In this document: positions 54,955-62,785 of the stretch, one piece after another
How positions within the stretch are numbered: position 1 is the first letter of the stretch
Layout: each line of letters starts with the position of its first letter
Assembly (NCBI RefSeq): GCF_004114375.1
Contig: NZ_CP034692.1
Span: 2,542,001 to 2,606,000 of the forward strand
DNA length: 64,000 nt
Reading direction: 5' to 3'
Source of the DNA: Halorubrum sp. BOL3-1
Lineage (GTDB): Archaea > Halobacteriota > Halobacteria > Halobacteriales > Haloferacaceae
Notes under the pieces: generated by a model
Databases searched by the model: none
Seen by the model: the letters and a program-made list of their open reading frames with translations, nothing else
Told to the model about the DNA's origin: nothing
Made by a program: the position numbers and the translations under genes

Positions 54955-55326
54955 CTAGTCTTCGTCAGTCCCCTCTGCCCGCTCGGATTTCAACTGCCTG
55001 ACTTCGCGTTCAACGTCGAGATCCTCAAGTTCGTCAAGACTCATTGTCACCGTTTGTGGTGTCTCTTCGCCGTTATCGCGGTTCGACTCTTGATTGCCCC
55101 CCGTTCGGCCCGTTCGACGACCGGTCGAGTCCGATGGCCCGGTGAGCAGTACCTCAACCTTCCGAACTAACACGTACGCCGTGACCGCTGTCCCCGCTGA
55201 CACGGAAGCGTACACAGCCAATAACGCCTCTACGCCAAACCGAGATTCCAGTACCGGCCCGGCAAGCCACGCGAACACGCAAATCCCTATCAAGAGACCG
55301 GTTGAGAATGGGACGGCCCTGTTCAT
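54955..55326 (-). CDS. Two-helix membrane protein with charged cytoplasmic tail
   Basis: 123 residues from the ATG at 55326. Membrane segments at about 8-27 and 34-55, then a disordered Gly/Arg/Asn-rich linker and an acidic C-terminal helix (SLDELEDLDVEREVRQLKSER). No family recognised. Weakly GC-rich compared with the left two-thirds. Confidence 0.65.
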   Translation of the reverse strand: MNRAVPFSTGLLIGICVFAWLAGPVLESRFGVEALLAVYASVSAGTAVTAYVLVRKVEVLLTGPSDSTGRRTGRTGGNQESNRDNGEETPQTVTMSLDELEDLDVEREVRQLKSERAEGTDED

Positions 55327-55483
55327 ATTCCGGCTTGGATACCGATAAATAAACGCTTTTGCCCAACCTTGCTCTCCACCAGCCGGCGATCACTGGTGAG
55401 TCCGGAACAGCTCCGTCGCAACAGATATTGCCCCGCAGCAGACGCCCTCGTTTCTACGGCGTGTTGTCGAGTGAGAGACCGCA

Positions 55484-56332
55484 TCAGGTGGCCCGAGCGA
55501 CGTCGCCGGGGTGGTCCGTTTCGAATATCCGCGCTCCACACTCCTGACACGAGACAGCGACGATGTCGATTGACCGGCAGCAAGACTCGACGGTATCTTC
55601 CTCGATCGCGACGGCCCCGGTACACGTCGGACACTCCTCAAGGAACAGCCGCAGAGCGTACAGGAGCTGGCTTTGTTGCCGGAGACCGAGTGTTTCCCAC
55701 CCGTCGAGCCGTGCCTCCAATTCCGTCGCAGCCGCCACGTCCGCGAGGAACGCTCCCCGAGACTCCCACTGCCCGACCCGCGTCTCGTCGACGTAAGCCA
55801 CGAACGCCTCGCCGAACTCCTCGAAAGAGAGACTATCGGCTTCGATACCGAGAATTTCCGCCAGTTCTGCTCGCGAAGCTTCTTCCGATCGGACGAAGTC
55901 TAGTCGGTCGTTCCAGGCTGTTCGAAACTCCTCGGTCAGACAGAGATCATCTGCGTTCTCACAGGGCTTCACCGCTTCCGCGCGCATCAGGACCGTCTCA
56001 ACGTCGAGGTCTTCATCGGGCGACACCTCGGCTCTGGTCTGCGGACCCTTGTCGAACCGCCGCAGTAGCCAGTCGGGGAAGTACCTCTTCGTGAGTGTCG
56101 GCGTGCCAGGGACGAGATATCCTCGGAGAGCGATACTCGCGGCCGACAGTCCGAACACGATAGCACCGACACCCGTTCCGACTACCACTCCGGCACTCGT
56201 CCCGACCGCACCCCCAATGACTGCGGCGGCGACGACGCCGATAGCGCTGTTCACGACCGTACACGGGACACACCGCTGTCCGCCAGTATACTCCGGCTGT
56301 CGGAACCGACTCACTACGTCGCCGATACTCAT
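55484..56332 (-). CDS. Unknown protein with N-terminal CxxC, two membrane helices and C-terminal zinc-ribbon-like motif
   Basis: 282 residues. Residues 16-30 contain CVPCTV; two hydrophobic glycine/alanine segments lie at about 29-47 and 51-72. A soluble acidic domain follows (about 95-230, with LDFVRSEEASRAELAEILGIEADSLSF), and the end has CPTCTGAVAIEEDTVESCC and CQECGARIF, four or more cysteines likely to bind zinc. I do not recognise the family. The TATA-like box CATTTAATC (about 56,356-56,364, minus strand) precedes the ATG, so it is probably leaderless. Confidence 0.7.
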   Translation of the reverse strand: MSIGDVVSRFRQPEYTGGQRCVPCTVVNSAIGVVAAAVIGGAVGTSAGVVVGTGVGAIVFGLSAASIALRGYLVPGTPTLTKRYFPDWLLRRFDKGPQTRAEVSPDEDLDVETVLMRAEAVKPCENADDLCLTEEFRTAWNDRLDFVRSEEASRAELAEILGIEADSLSFEEFGEAFVAYVDETRVGQWESRGAFLADVAAATELEARLDGWETLGLRQQSQLLYALRLFLEECPTCTGAVAIEEDTVESCCRSIDIVAVSCQECGARIFETDHPGDVARAT

Positions 56333-57210
56333 ATCTGTAATAGATAGTGTCTACAGATTAAATGTTTATGCCGGATTACACGATTACGACGTACACAGTT
56401 CGCGATTCGATACTGCTCGAACCATCTCACGAAACGAAGTGACCTGGGATACCCCGCGTTTCGTCGCACCCGCTGAGACGGTTCGCTGTCGTCGTTCACA
56501 CGACGCCAACTAGCGCGGCACAGCGCAATCCTCTCAACGAGGAATCTCAGGGCTTCAACAGGGAGCCCGACGCGCCCCTCGGGTGCCGCGTTGACGATAC
56601 CGACTGCCGAACATGTTACGGCCCGAGTGTCCGCGCTCGCCGTCAGCTACTGTCGCCTAGGGACCGGAGTCGTGTGACCGCGAGAGGCCCCGGCCTATGA
56701 TCAACGAACTTCCGAACGGTCGGGATATATCGAGAACAGGGACGAACTAATTCGATACCCTCTCACATCGCTCATCGCGAGCCCACTCCTTCTCCCCGGT
56801 TTGGGTGGCCCGAACGAGCACGAGGCGACGGTGTCGACACCTTCGAGACACCGGTCGGGTGAGTCACATCTCGAAACGGAACAGCGACCCCACGCGTTTG
56901 CCCGCGCCGCCTTCCACCGCGGCGCGCGCGACGCCAACCGGCAGGTCCCGACTCCGCGTGGAATTCCGAACTCGTCGTGACCTCTTTCCAGTAATTTTAA
57001 TTCGCTCGTTACGCTACTAACTCCAGTGTTCGGAGCGGTTCGCCCGTCTTTGTCTCGTAAGCCGCCCCCCGTCGGCCGACGACTTTGATCTCGCTCGTCG
57101 TTCCCCGTAATTATCAGCGGTAGAAATTTGCACGGAACGATTTTACCTTTGACCGGTAAATCCGGTTGTAAGCCACCAACGAACTTGCTACCGAGCAAAC
57201 CAGCACACAT
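56333..57210. other. Gene-poor stretch of the accessory region
   Basis: 878 bases without a supported intact gene. A 170-codon minus-strand frame (56701-57210) has no domain and poor codon character and is rejected. The segment at about 56,400-56,640 may be a decayed transposase tail (separate entry). Bases 57,110-57,210 are AT-rich and form the promoter region of the next gene, with GACCGGTAAATCCGG near 57,155. Confidence 0.5.
56430..56640 (+). pseudogene. Possible remnant of an IS1341/IS200-type tnpB 3' end
   Basis: In one plus-strand frame from about 56,530 the translation NPLNEESQGFNRE resembles the C-terminal tails of haloarchaeal TnpB proteins, followed by a GC-rich stretch that in such elements overlaps the guide-RNA region. 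Upstream codons (ETVRCRRSHDAN) are broken by stops. Only the last fraction of a gene would remain. Recognition is by recall of tail sequences and is weak. Confidence 0.3.
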
Positions 57211-57879
57211 ATGACTGTTAATTCAACGTCGGAGTCACGAACCACGTTACAGGAAATCAAACAGCAGGGACCTCAGGAAGCAGCGAAGCATCTGGGTCTG
57301 GGGTTCATGCATCACGACCAGCGGGAACGAGAGCTGGCGATAGAGGCGTTTGCGGTCACCGATCGATTCCAATTCAAACACCTCGACGAAGACGCCGTGC
57401 GCGAGGCGAGCGAAGCGTACGTCGACGCCCTGTGGGAGAAGGATCGTATCGAGACGGCGTGTACCGTCGACGGGGCGCTCGACGCGTCCGCCCTCAACGA
57501 CGCCGACTGGTCACCCGTGCGGGAGGCGTTCGGGCGGCGAGCCTCGGTCGTCGGGATGGATCCGGAGTACGCCAAGTTATCCACGGTCGCGTGGCGGCGC
57601 CACAAGGTCGGCGGTGATTACTGGACGCCGATGAAGCAGGCGCAGGTACACGAAATCCGGGCGGCGCTCCAAGACCCGGAGTACCCTCACAAGCCGCGGG
57701 GCGGCCAGTCCGGCCACGGACCGGAGGCGGCGCAGTACGCGCTCGGCGTCGAGCTACACGACACGCGACGGTTCGAAGAGATGACCAACGTGATGGTACC
57801 GTACTTCGAACGGATCGACCGGCGACACCAGCGGCACAACGACGAAGAGTGGGACGTTTCGGAGTCGCTCGGCCAATAG
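57211..57879 (+). CDS. Haloarchaeal protein of unknown function
   Basis: 222 residues, soluble, no membrane segment. Notable parts: AAKHLGLGFMHHDQRERELAIEAFAV, YVDALWEKDRIETACTVDGALDA and a C-terminal half rich in His and Arg (WRRHKVGGDYWTPMKQAQVHEIRAAL, KPRGGQSGHGPEAAQYALGVEL). I do not recognise a family. It stands alone, with AT-rich DNA upstream. GC is higher than in the flanking gaps, so it looks like an intact cargo gene. Confidence 0.68.
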   Translation: MTVNSTSESRTTLQEIKQQGPQEAAKHLGLGFMHHDQRERELAIEAFAVTDRFQFKHLDEDAVREASEAYVDALWEKDRIETACTVDGALDASALNDADWSPVREAFGRRASVVGMDPEYAKLSTVAWRRHKVGGDYWTPMKQAQVHEIRAALQDPEYPHKPRGGQSGHGPEAAQYALGVELHDTRRFEEMTNVMVPYFERIDRRHQRHNDEEWDVSESLGQ

Positions 57880-58008
57880 GCGAATCGCACACTCTGCGGC
57901 TTCGACCGCTCCGAGGCCCACCCAGGCGATATCGGACGACGCAGTCGGCCGACGGAGACCGAATCGGAGACGCCGCATGGCGTAGCGGTCGGCAGCGGAA
58001 CGGTCACC

Positions 58009-58551
58009 TTAGCTCTCGGACACTACCTTTTGGAGGTAGAACCACCGGAGCGTCCACAGCTGGTAGGATATCGAGATAACGAAGGCGAACAGGAACGCCG
58101 TCGCAAACGGCAGCGATTCGACCCCGGCGAAGAACGCGATGTCCGTGTCGGCCGCCACGACCGCGATGAGTCCGAGCACACCGAGGCTCCGGTAATACGT
58201 TCCCCATGTAATACCCAGGGGCGTGACGATGTTCATGTACACGTCGACCTCCCGGGCGGTCTCGCGGAGGGTGACGGTCTTCTCGTCCCTGTCGAAGTCG
58301 ACGAATCCGAGGTCTTCGAGCTTCGGCAGGTGGGTTTGACTCAGGGTGTTGTAGACGCTCTGCCGGCAGTCCTGGGGCGGCGGTGACTCGCCCACTTCGC
58401 GCTCGGCGATGTGGTCGGACAGCTCGCCGACCTCGACCGGCCTGAGTCGCTCCTTGAGATACTCGAGCGCCAGCCGTCGGCGGTCGTTTCGGAGGACGTC
58501 GTAAATCTCCCTCCTGTCGATGCGGTCTCGGCGTAGTGCTTGTGTGAGCAT
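58009..58551 (-). CDS. DUF7344-type winged-helix protein with two membrane helices
   Basis: 180 residues from the ATG at 58551 (an earlier in-frame codon is rejected: the family start is RREIYDVLRNDRRRLALEYLKE). Residues 12-105 form a haloarchaeal winged-helix: VYNTLSQTHLPKLEDLGFVDFDRDEKTVTL. Two hydrophobic segments follow (about 122-140 and 147-165). Membrane-anchored DNA-binding proteins like this are common beside haloarchaeal mobile and surface-protein genes. It is divergent from the SipW-type array and could regulate it, an inference from position. Confidence 0.8.
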   Translation of the reverse strand: MLTQALRRDRIDRREIYDVLRNDRRRLALEYLKERLRPVEVGELSDHIAEREVGESPPPQDCRQSVYNTLSQTHLPKLEDLGFVDFDRDEKTVTLRETAREVDVYMNIVTPLGITWGTYYRSLGVLGLIAVVAADTDIAFFAGVESLPFATAFLFAFVISISYQLWTLRWFYLQKVVSES

Positions 58552-58961
58552 GTGTGGTAGTCCAACCGCGCACGACCCGTAGCTTATTCTGTGTGATACA
58601 AGCAGCGTGGGCACCGTTCATATAGCTTTTCAAAAATCAGATTTCTTACTGGAATTTGCGGAAAACCCTCGACGCCAGCCGGCCGATCAGCTACCGGATC
58701 GTCGAGTCAGACTCCGAAACGACACTCTCAATCGGTCCTTACTGGACTTCAAGCTCTGCCTGACGGATCGCAGGACCCGATTGACGGATTACAGCGTAGC
58801 GTTGAGCCAAAAAACATCAGAATACGTTAATTTTAATAACGGGCTGAAACCGCTGAACACCACGTTCAATCGAACTGAGGTGTTCATAACTTTAAATTAG
58901 GGTGTTAACGAGTTGCGTACGTTCGGACCGCCCGTGAGCGGGTGGACCCGGACACCAAACC
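58552..58961 (+). other. Upstream region and leader of the SipW-type array
   Basis: 410 bases without a gene. Two AT-rich blocks occur: around 58,620-58,650 and 58,829-58,847. The best promoter is TTTAAATTA at 58891-58899, which would start transcription near 58,920 and leave a leader of about 40 bases. That leader forms a 7-bp hairpin, 58928-58934 with 58939-58945 (CCGCCCG, TGAG, CGGGTGG with one G-U), then GTGGAC or similar before the ATG. Confidence 0.55.
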
Positions 58962-60374
58962 ATGTCAAACGACAGCAAATACAGCCTATCCCGGCGGAAG
59001 GCGCTGCTCGGACTCGGCACAGTCGGTGTCGCCGGCGCCGGCGCCGGGGTCGGAACGAGCGCACTGTTCAGCGACGAAGAATCGTTCGAAGACAACCAGC
59101 TCACTGCGGGCGAGCTGAACTTGGTCGTCGACTACGAGACGAGCGTCGATTCCTCGAACGTGTCCGCAGCGATCGATGTGGGGCAGGCAAACAACGGAGA
59201 GAACGACGGCGATGTCTCCGCGGAGTACGTCCTCGGAGACGTCAAGCCCGGCGACGGCGGGTTCCTAGCGTTCTGTCCGAAAGTGGTCGACAACCCCGCG
59301 TGGCTGTGGGCGGGCAGTAACGGATTGACCGACTCCGAGAACGGCCTGACCGAACCGGAGGGCGAGGTTGACTTCACCGGCGGCGACCCGGGCGAAGGAA
59401 GCGGCGACCTCTCGGAGAGCATCCAGGTAACCGTCGAGTACTGTGAGTATACTGGAGCTTCCGATGGTGATCGTGACGATCCGGCTAACTACTCGACGCT
59501 CGATACTCTCGACAACCCGGCCGACTACACGCTCGCGGACCTGATCAAGGATCTTCGGAGCGGGTTCCTGCTGGACGGCGATACTACCACGAGCGGCACG
59601 CAGGCGTATCCCTCCAGCGCAGACAGCGATACCCAAACAGGTCCGTGTCTCTGCATCAACTGGGAGATTCCGAGCGATGTCGGTAACGAGATCCAGTCCG
59701 ACTCCGTCGAGTTCGATATCGCCTTCTCGGCCGAGCAGCGTCGGAACAACTCGGATCCGGAGAACCCATTCGTGGACGCCACGGTCGGATCCGGTAGCGG
59801 ATTCGATTACAGCACAATCGAAGGCGCAGTTAATGCCGCCGGGGCAGGTGATGTGATCACCGTTGCGGATGGAACGTACAGCACCGGCAGTACTAGCGGT
59901 GTCCTTGATGTTGAAGGCCTGCTTCTTGAAGGCCCGAACGCTGGGATCGCCGGTAGTAACAGTGGCGATCGCGGTGCTGAAGCGGTGATTGAAGGGCCGC
60001 TGTTCATAGGAGCAGCCAACATCTGCGTCGATGGGTTTGAAATCAGAGACACCAACGCTGGTTCCGGCGGTTCGATCCCCGGTCCTGGTGCAGTCCAACT
60101 GAGTGTGGGTGGTGGTTATGGTACGGCTGGTTCTGCTGACGGTACTACGCTCAGTAACAACGTTATCGTTGCTGGCACCAACAACAATGCCTCGAATTAT
60201 GGATTTGTCCTAGAAGGTACTATCGACGTGCTGGTAACGCGGAACCTCTTCACTGAAGGAAGTAATTCCGCGGGACCGGGAGCTACATTCGGTTCAGGAT
60301 TTGAATATGAGTTCATCGACAACACTCAGCAGACCACCGATTACACATGGAATGAAGGAACATTCTCCGGATAG
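58962..60374 (+). CDS. SipW/TasA-type surface protein 1, with beta-helix-like C-terminus
   Basis: 470 residues. The N-terminus has a Tat motif (SRRKALLGLG), a Gly/Ala stretch and GTSALFSDEESFEDNQLTAGELNL, the SipW-dependent signal class seen in TasA/camelysin-like proteins. The head module runs to about 270 (DVKPGDGGFLAFCPKVVDNPAW, ADYTLADLIKDLRSGFLLDG, DVGNEIQSDSVEFDIAF, NNSDPENPFVD). The C-terminus (about 275-470) starts GSGFDYSTIEGAVNAAGAGDVITVADGTY and repeats short Asn/Gly turns like a right-handed beta-helix. Exported and probably part of the surface or biofilm matrix; first of three paralogues. Confidence 0.82.
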   Translation: MSNDSKYSLSRRKALLGLGTVGVAGAGAGVGTSALFSDEESFEDNQLTAGELNLVVDYETSVDSSNVSAAIDVGQANNGENDGDVSAEYVLGDVKPGDGGFLAFCPKVVDNPAWLWAGSNGLTDSENGLTEPEGEVDFTGGDPGEGSGDLSESIQVTVEYCEYTGASDGDRDDPANYSTLDTLDNPADYTLADLIKDLRSGFLLDGDTTTSGTQAYPSSADSDTQTGPCLCINWEIPSDVGNEIQSDSVEFDIAFSAEQRRNNSDPENPFVDATVGSGSGFDYSTIEGAVNAAGAGDVITVADGTYSTGSTSGVLDVEGLLLEGPNAGIAGSNSGDRGAEAVIEGPLFIGAANICVDGFEIRDTNAGSGGSIPGPGAVQLSVGGGYGTAGSADGTTLSNNVIVAGTNNNASNYGFVLEGTIDVLVTRNLFTEGSNSAGPGATFGSGFEYEFIDNTQQTTDYTWNEGTFSG

Positions 60375-60420
60375 TAGACAGGCCCGGAATCAACATAATA
60401 CGGCGACCTGATGTGTAGCA

Positions 60421-60482
60421 AATAAAATTTGGCCCACTCGGAGTACGGCGGTTCGACTCCGCCGGTGGGTTTCCCCAGGAGG
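60421..60482 (+). repeat. tRNA-like element R2 with downstream hairpin
   Basis: GCCCACT (60432-60438) can pair over 7 bp with GGTGGGT (60464-60470), and between them GGCGG-TTCGACT-CCGCC (60447-60463) is a perfect 5-bp T-arm with a 7-base loop. A linker of eight bases replaces D-arm and anticodon arm, so it is an acceptor-T-arm minihelix. CCCC...GGGG follows (60473-60484) just before the ATG at 60492. The AT-rich box AATAAAATTT precedes it. It matches R3 before the next paralogue. Confidence 0.7.
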
Positions 60483-60491
60483 GGACGAACA

Positions 60492-62618
60492 ATGTCAAGC
60501 GACAACAACATGGACCTCTCGCGGCGCAAGATCCTCGCCGGCATGGGCGCGGTCGGCGCAGCCGGCGCGGGCGCTGGTCTCGGAACGAGTGCGCTGTTCA
60601 ACGACACGGAGCGCTTCGAAAACAACCAGCTCACGGCGGGGCAGCTGGACCTCAAGATGGACTGGGAGGAGCACTACTCCTTCCCGCAGATCTACGACGA
60701 CTTCGACGACCCGACCGTTGAGGGAGGGAACGACCTTGATGTCATCAGGGAGGATCCCGCAGACGTCTCGGGTATCAACGAAGACAATTACACCGGCTTG
60801 CCGGTCCCGGAGACGGACGCGGAGGGCCGAGATCCGGTCGTCTGGGCGCGGAACAACGACGATCCGACAGGCACTGACGAATCCAGCCTCGAACTGTACT
60901 TCGCGAACACGGTCATCGAGGCGTTCCCGGACGACAACGCCACGGATCCGAAGGGGACGTTCACGACCGTCGACGACGACGGGATCCGCGTCCAGACCCC
61001 GTGTAACACGCTCTCGAGCGTTCCGGAACCGGGGTTGTTGACCTACAACGAGGACGGAGTCGCCAACGCGAACTTCCAGAACCCCGGACGAACGTTCAAC
61101 ACCGACACGTACGACAGCGATGCCGAGGCGTACAATCCGCTCCTCAATCTCACCGACGTCAAGCCGGGCGACTTCGGGGAGTTCACGTTCAGTACACACC
61201 TCTGCGACAATCCCGGGTACCTCTGGCTACAGATGCCCGGCGGACTCACGGAGGCCGAAAACGGCGTGACGGAGGCCGAAGCGGAGTCACCGAACGAGGA
61301 CGGGACGGTGAGCGACCCGGGCAGTGATCCCGAACTCGCCGAAAACGTCGAAACGACGGTGTGGTACGACAACAACTGTAACAACCGGATTGACGGCGCG
61401 GCGGAGCCACTCGTCGTGCTGGCGGTTCTGGATACTTCCGAATCACAAAAAAATGTCCTCACAGAGATCTCAAACGCCGGAGGTCGCTACGTTGAGCGGT
61501 TGGCTGCCGATGCGGACGCTGACGTTTACGCCGGTGTGATCACACTCGATGATACGGGTGATGACCGCGACGCAGCGTTACAGAGCTTGTCAAATCCCGA
61601 CAGATTTCCGATCACCGACGTTGAAAATTACGTTGACTCGGACGGAAATTCAAAACTCACTCCTGGCGGGGATATCGTGCCCGGCTCTGGCGAGGTTGGT
61701 GGGAACTCCCCGCTCCCACATGCGCTGGACGTTGCTCGTGAGTACCTCAACGATCAGGTCGCTAACGATCCCAACGGCGTCGGGATCCCGAGCAACGCGA
61801 ACAAGGAGATTATTCTGCTGTCCGACGGGTCACCGGGCTATGGAACAGGTGGTGGAAACTCCGTCGCTGGCAGGGGTAAAGGCGCACTGATCGACGCCGA
61901 TAGCGAGAATCAGGTTACCGGCAGCGACGGAAACATCGTTTCCGACTTTTTCGACGGCCTCGCAAACAACAGTACCATCGGGTATCCCAATCCGGGCAAT
62001 CCGCCGAACGATACGCAGCGGGCCGAGACGGCGCTCGTTGCGAGAGATATAGACGGGGAGGTCTTCGCGCCGGGGACAGCAGAGGAACAGAGTCAGGCAG
62101 CGAAAGTTGACAACCCTAACAAAAGCGGTGATCCCGATGTCGACATCTCTGGAGGTGATGGCATCACTGTCAGATCGATCGTGAGCTATGACCCCGGCGG
62201 GAATGTCAATCAGAGCCTGGCGGAAAACACGATGCAGGCAATCTCGACGGGGCAGGGTTCCGGGAACTTCTACAATCTTGGCGATCCCGAGAACAACCCG
62301 GAGGACGTCGGCGACGACGTCTTCGGGGACACCAACGTCCAGACCGGCGGCGAAGAGATCATCTTCCGCGGGACGCTCGACGAGCTGGCAGTCGAACTGG
62401 ATCCGGATCAAAACGGTCCCGTCGCGCTCGACTTCGACCGAGTGACCGACGCGCAGGACCCGTACCCGCCGACCAGTACCCATTGCTTCGGCTTGGCGTG
62501 GTGGGTGCCAGAGGAGGTCGGCAACCAGATTCAGAGCGACTCGGTGGGCTTCGATCTCGGGTTCGTCACCGAGCAGGCGCAGAACAACGACGATCCCGGT
62601 CAAACGTTCGGGTTCTGA
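60492..62618 (+). CDS. SipW/TasA-type surface protein 2, with inserted von Willebrand A domain
   Basis: 708 residues from the ATG at 60492. The signal (LSRRKILAGMG, then GTSALFNDTERFENNQLTAGQLDL) and head (DVKPGDFGEFTFSTHLCDNPGYLW) match protein 1. At about residue 305 a von Willebrand A domain starts: VVLAVLDTSES is the MIDAS DxSxS motif, GGNSPLPHALDVA the Thr/Ser loop and IILLSDGSPG the Asp strand. After it the head resumes (RGTLDELAVELD, EVGNQIQSDSVGFDLGF) and ends NNDDPGQTFGF; there is no beta-helix tail. The insertion suggests metal-dependent binding to another surface protein or matrix polymer. Confidence 0.85.
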   Translation: MSSDNNMDLSRRKILAGMGAVGAAGAGAGLGTSALFNDTERFENNQLTAGQLDLKMDWEEHYSFPQIYDDFDDPTVEGGNDLDVIREDPADVSGINEDNYTGLPVPETDAEGRDPVVWARNNDDPTGTDESSLELYFANTVIEAFPDDNATDPKGTFTTVDDDGIRVQTPCNTLSSVPEPGLLTYNEDGVANANFQNPGRTFNTDTYDSDAEAYNPLLNLTDVKPGDFGEFTFSTHLCDNPGYLWLQMPGGLTEAENGVTEAEAESPNEDGTVSDPGSDPELAENVETTVWYDNNCNNRIDGAAEPLVVLAVLDTSESQKNVLTEISNAGGRYVERLAADADADVYAGVITLDDTGDDRDAALQSLSNPDRFPITDVENYVDSDGNSKLTPGGDIVPGSGEVGGNSPLPHALDVAREYLNDQVANDPNGVGIPSNANKEIILLSDGSPGYGTGGGNSVAGRGKGALIDADSENQVTGSDGNIVSDFFDGLANNSTIGYPNPGNPPNDTQRAETALVARDIDGEVFAPGTAEEQSQAAKVDNPNKSGDPDVDISGGDGITVRSIVSYDPGGNVNQSLAENTMQAISTGQGSGNFYNLGDPENNPEDVGDDVFGDTNVQTGGEEIIFRGTLDELAVELDPDQNGPVALDFDRVTDAQDPYPPTSTHCFGLAWWVPEEVGNQIQSDSVGFDLGFVTEQAQNNDDPGQTFGF

Positions 62619-62667
62619 AACAGCTAAGAGCCGATTACGCGATAATCGTCTCCTCCCGACGCAGTTC

Positions 62668-62765
62668 GCCCATTCGGAGCACGGTGCCGTCATCATTGAC
62701 GGCCCGTGACGCGGCCTCGCCACGGAACGCCGGTTCGACTCCGGCGGTGGGTTTCCCCTACTAGG
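62668..62765 (+). repeat. tRNA-like element R3 with downstream hairpin
   Basis: GCCCATT (62668-62674) pairs over 7 bp (two G-U and one terminal G-U) with GGTGGGT (62746-62752). GCCGG-TTCGACT-CCGGC (62729-62745) is a perfect T-arm. Between them a 7-bp hairpin GCCGTCA-TCAT-TGACGGC (62686-62703) stands where an anticodon arm would be and CCGTG...CACGG (62705-62725) where a long variable arm would be. Total 85 bases, the size of a class II tRNA, but no D-arm and a 4-base loop, so a functional tRNA is doubtful. CCCCTACTAGGGG follows before the ATG at 62786. Confidence 0.7.
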
Positions 62766-62785
62766 GGTGGACGCAGACAACCACA

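Noticed and set aside
54910-55170. 86-codon plus-strand open frame
   Set aside because: Antisense to the two-helix membrane protein gene; no TATA box and no recognisable product.
56701-57210. 169-codon minus-strand open frame
   Set aside because: No domain, atypical composition for a halophile (basic, Cys/Trp scattered), and it covers the AT-rich promoter of the next gene.
62668-62753. R3 as a functional class II tRNA gene
   Set aside because: There is no D-arm, the anticodon-like hairpin has a 4-base loop or a 6-base loop instead of 7, and the acceptor stem has several G-U pairs. I keep it as tRNA-like only.
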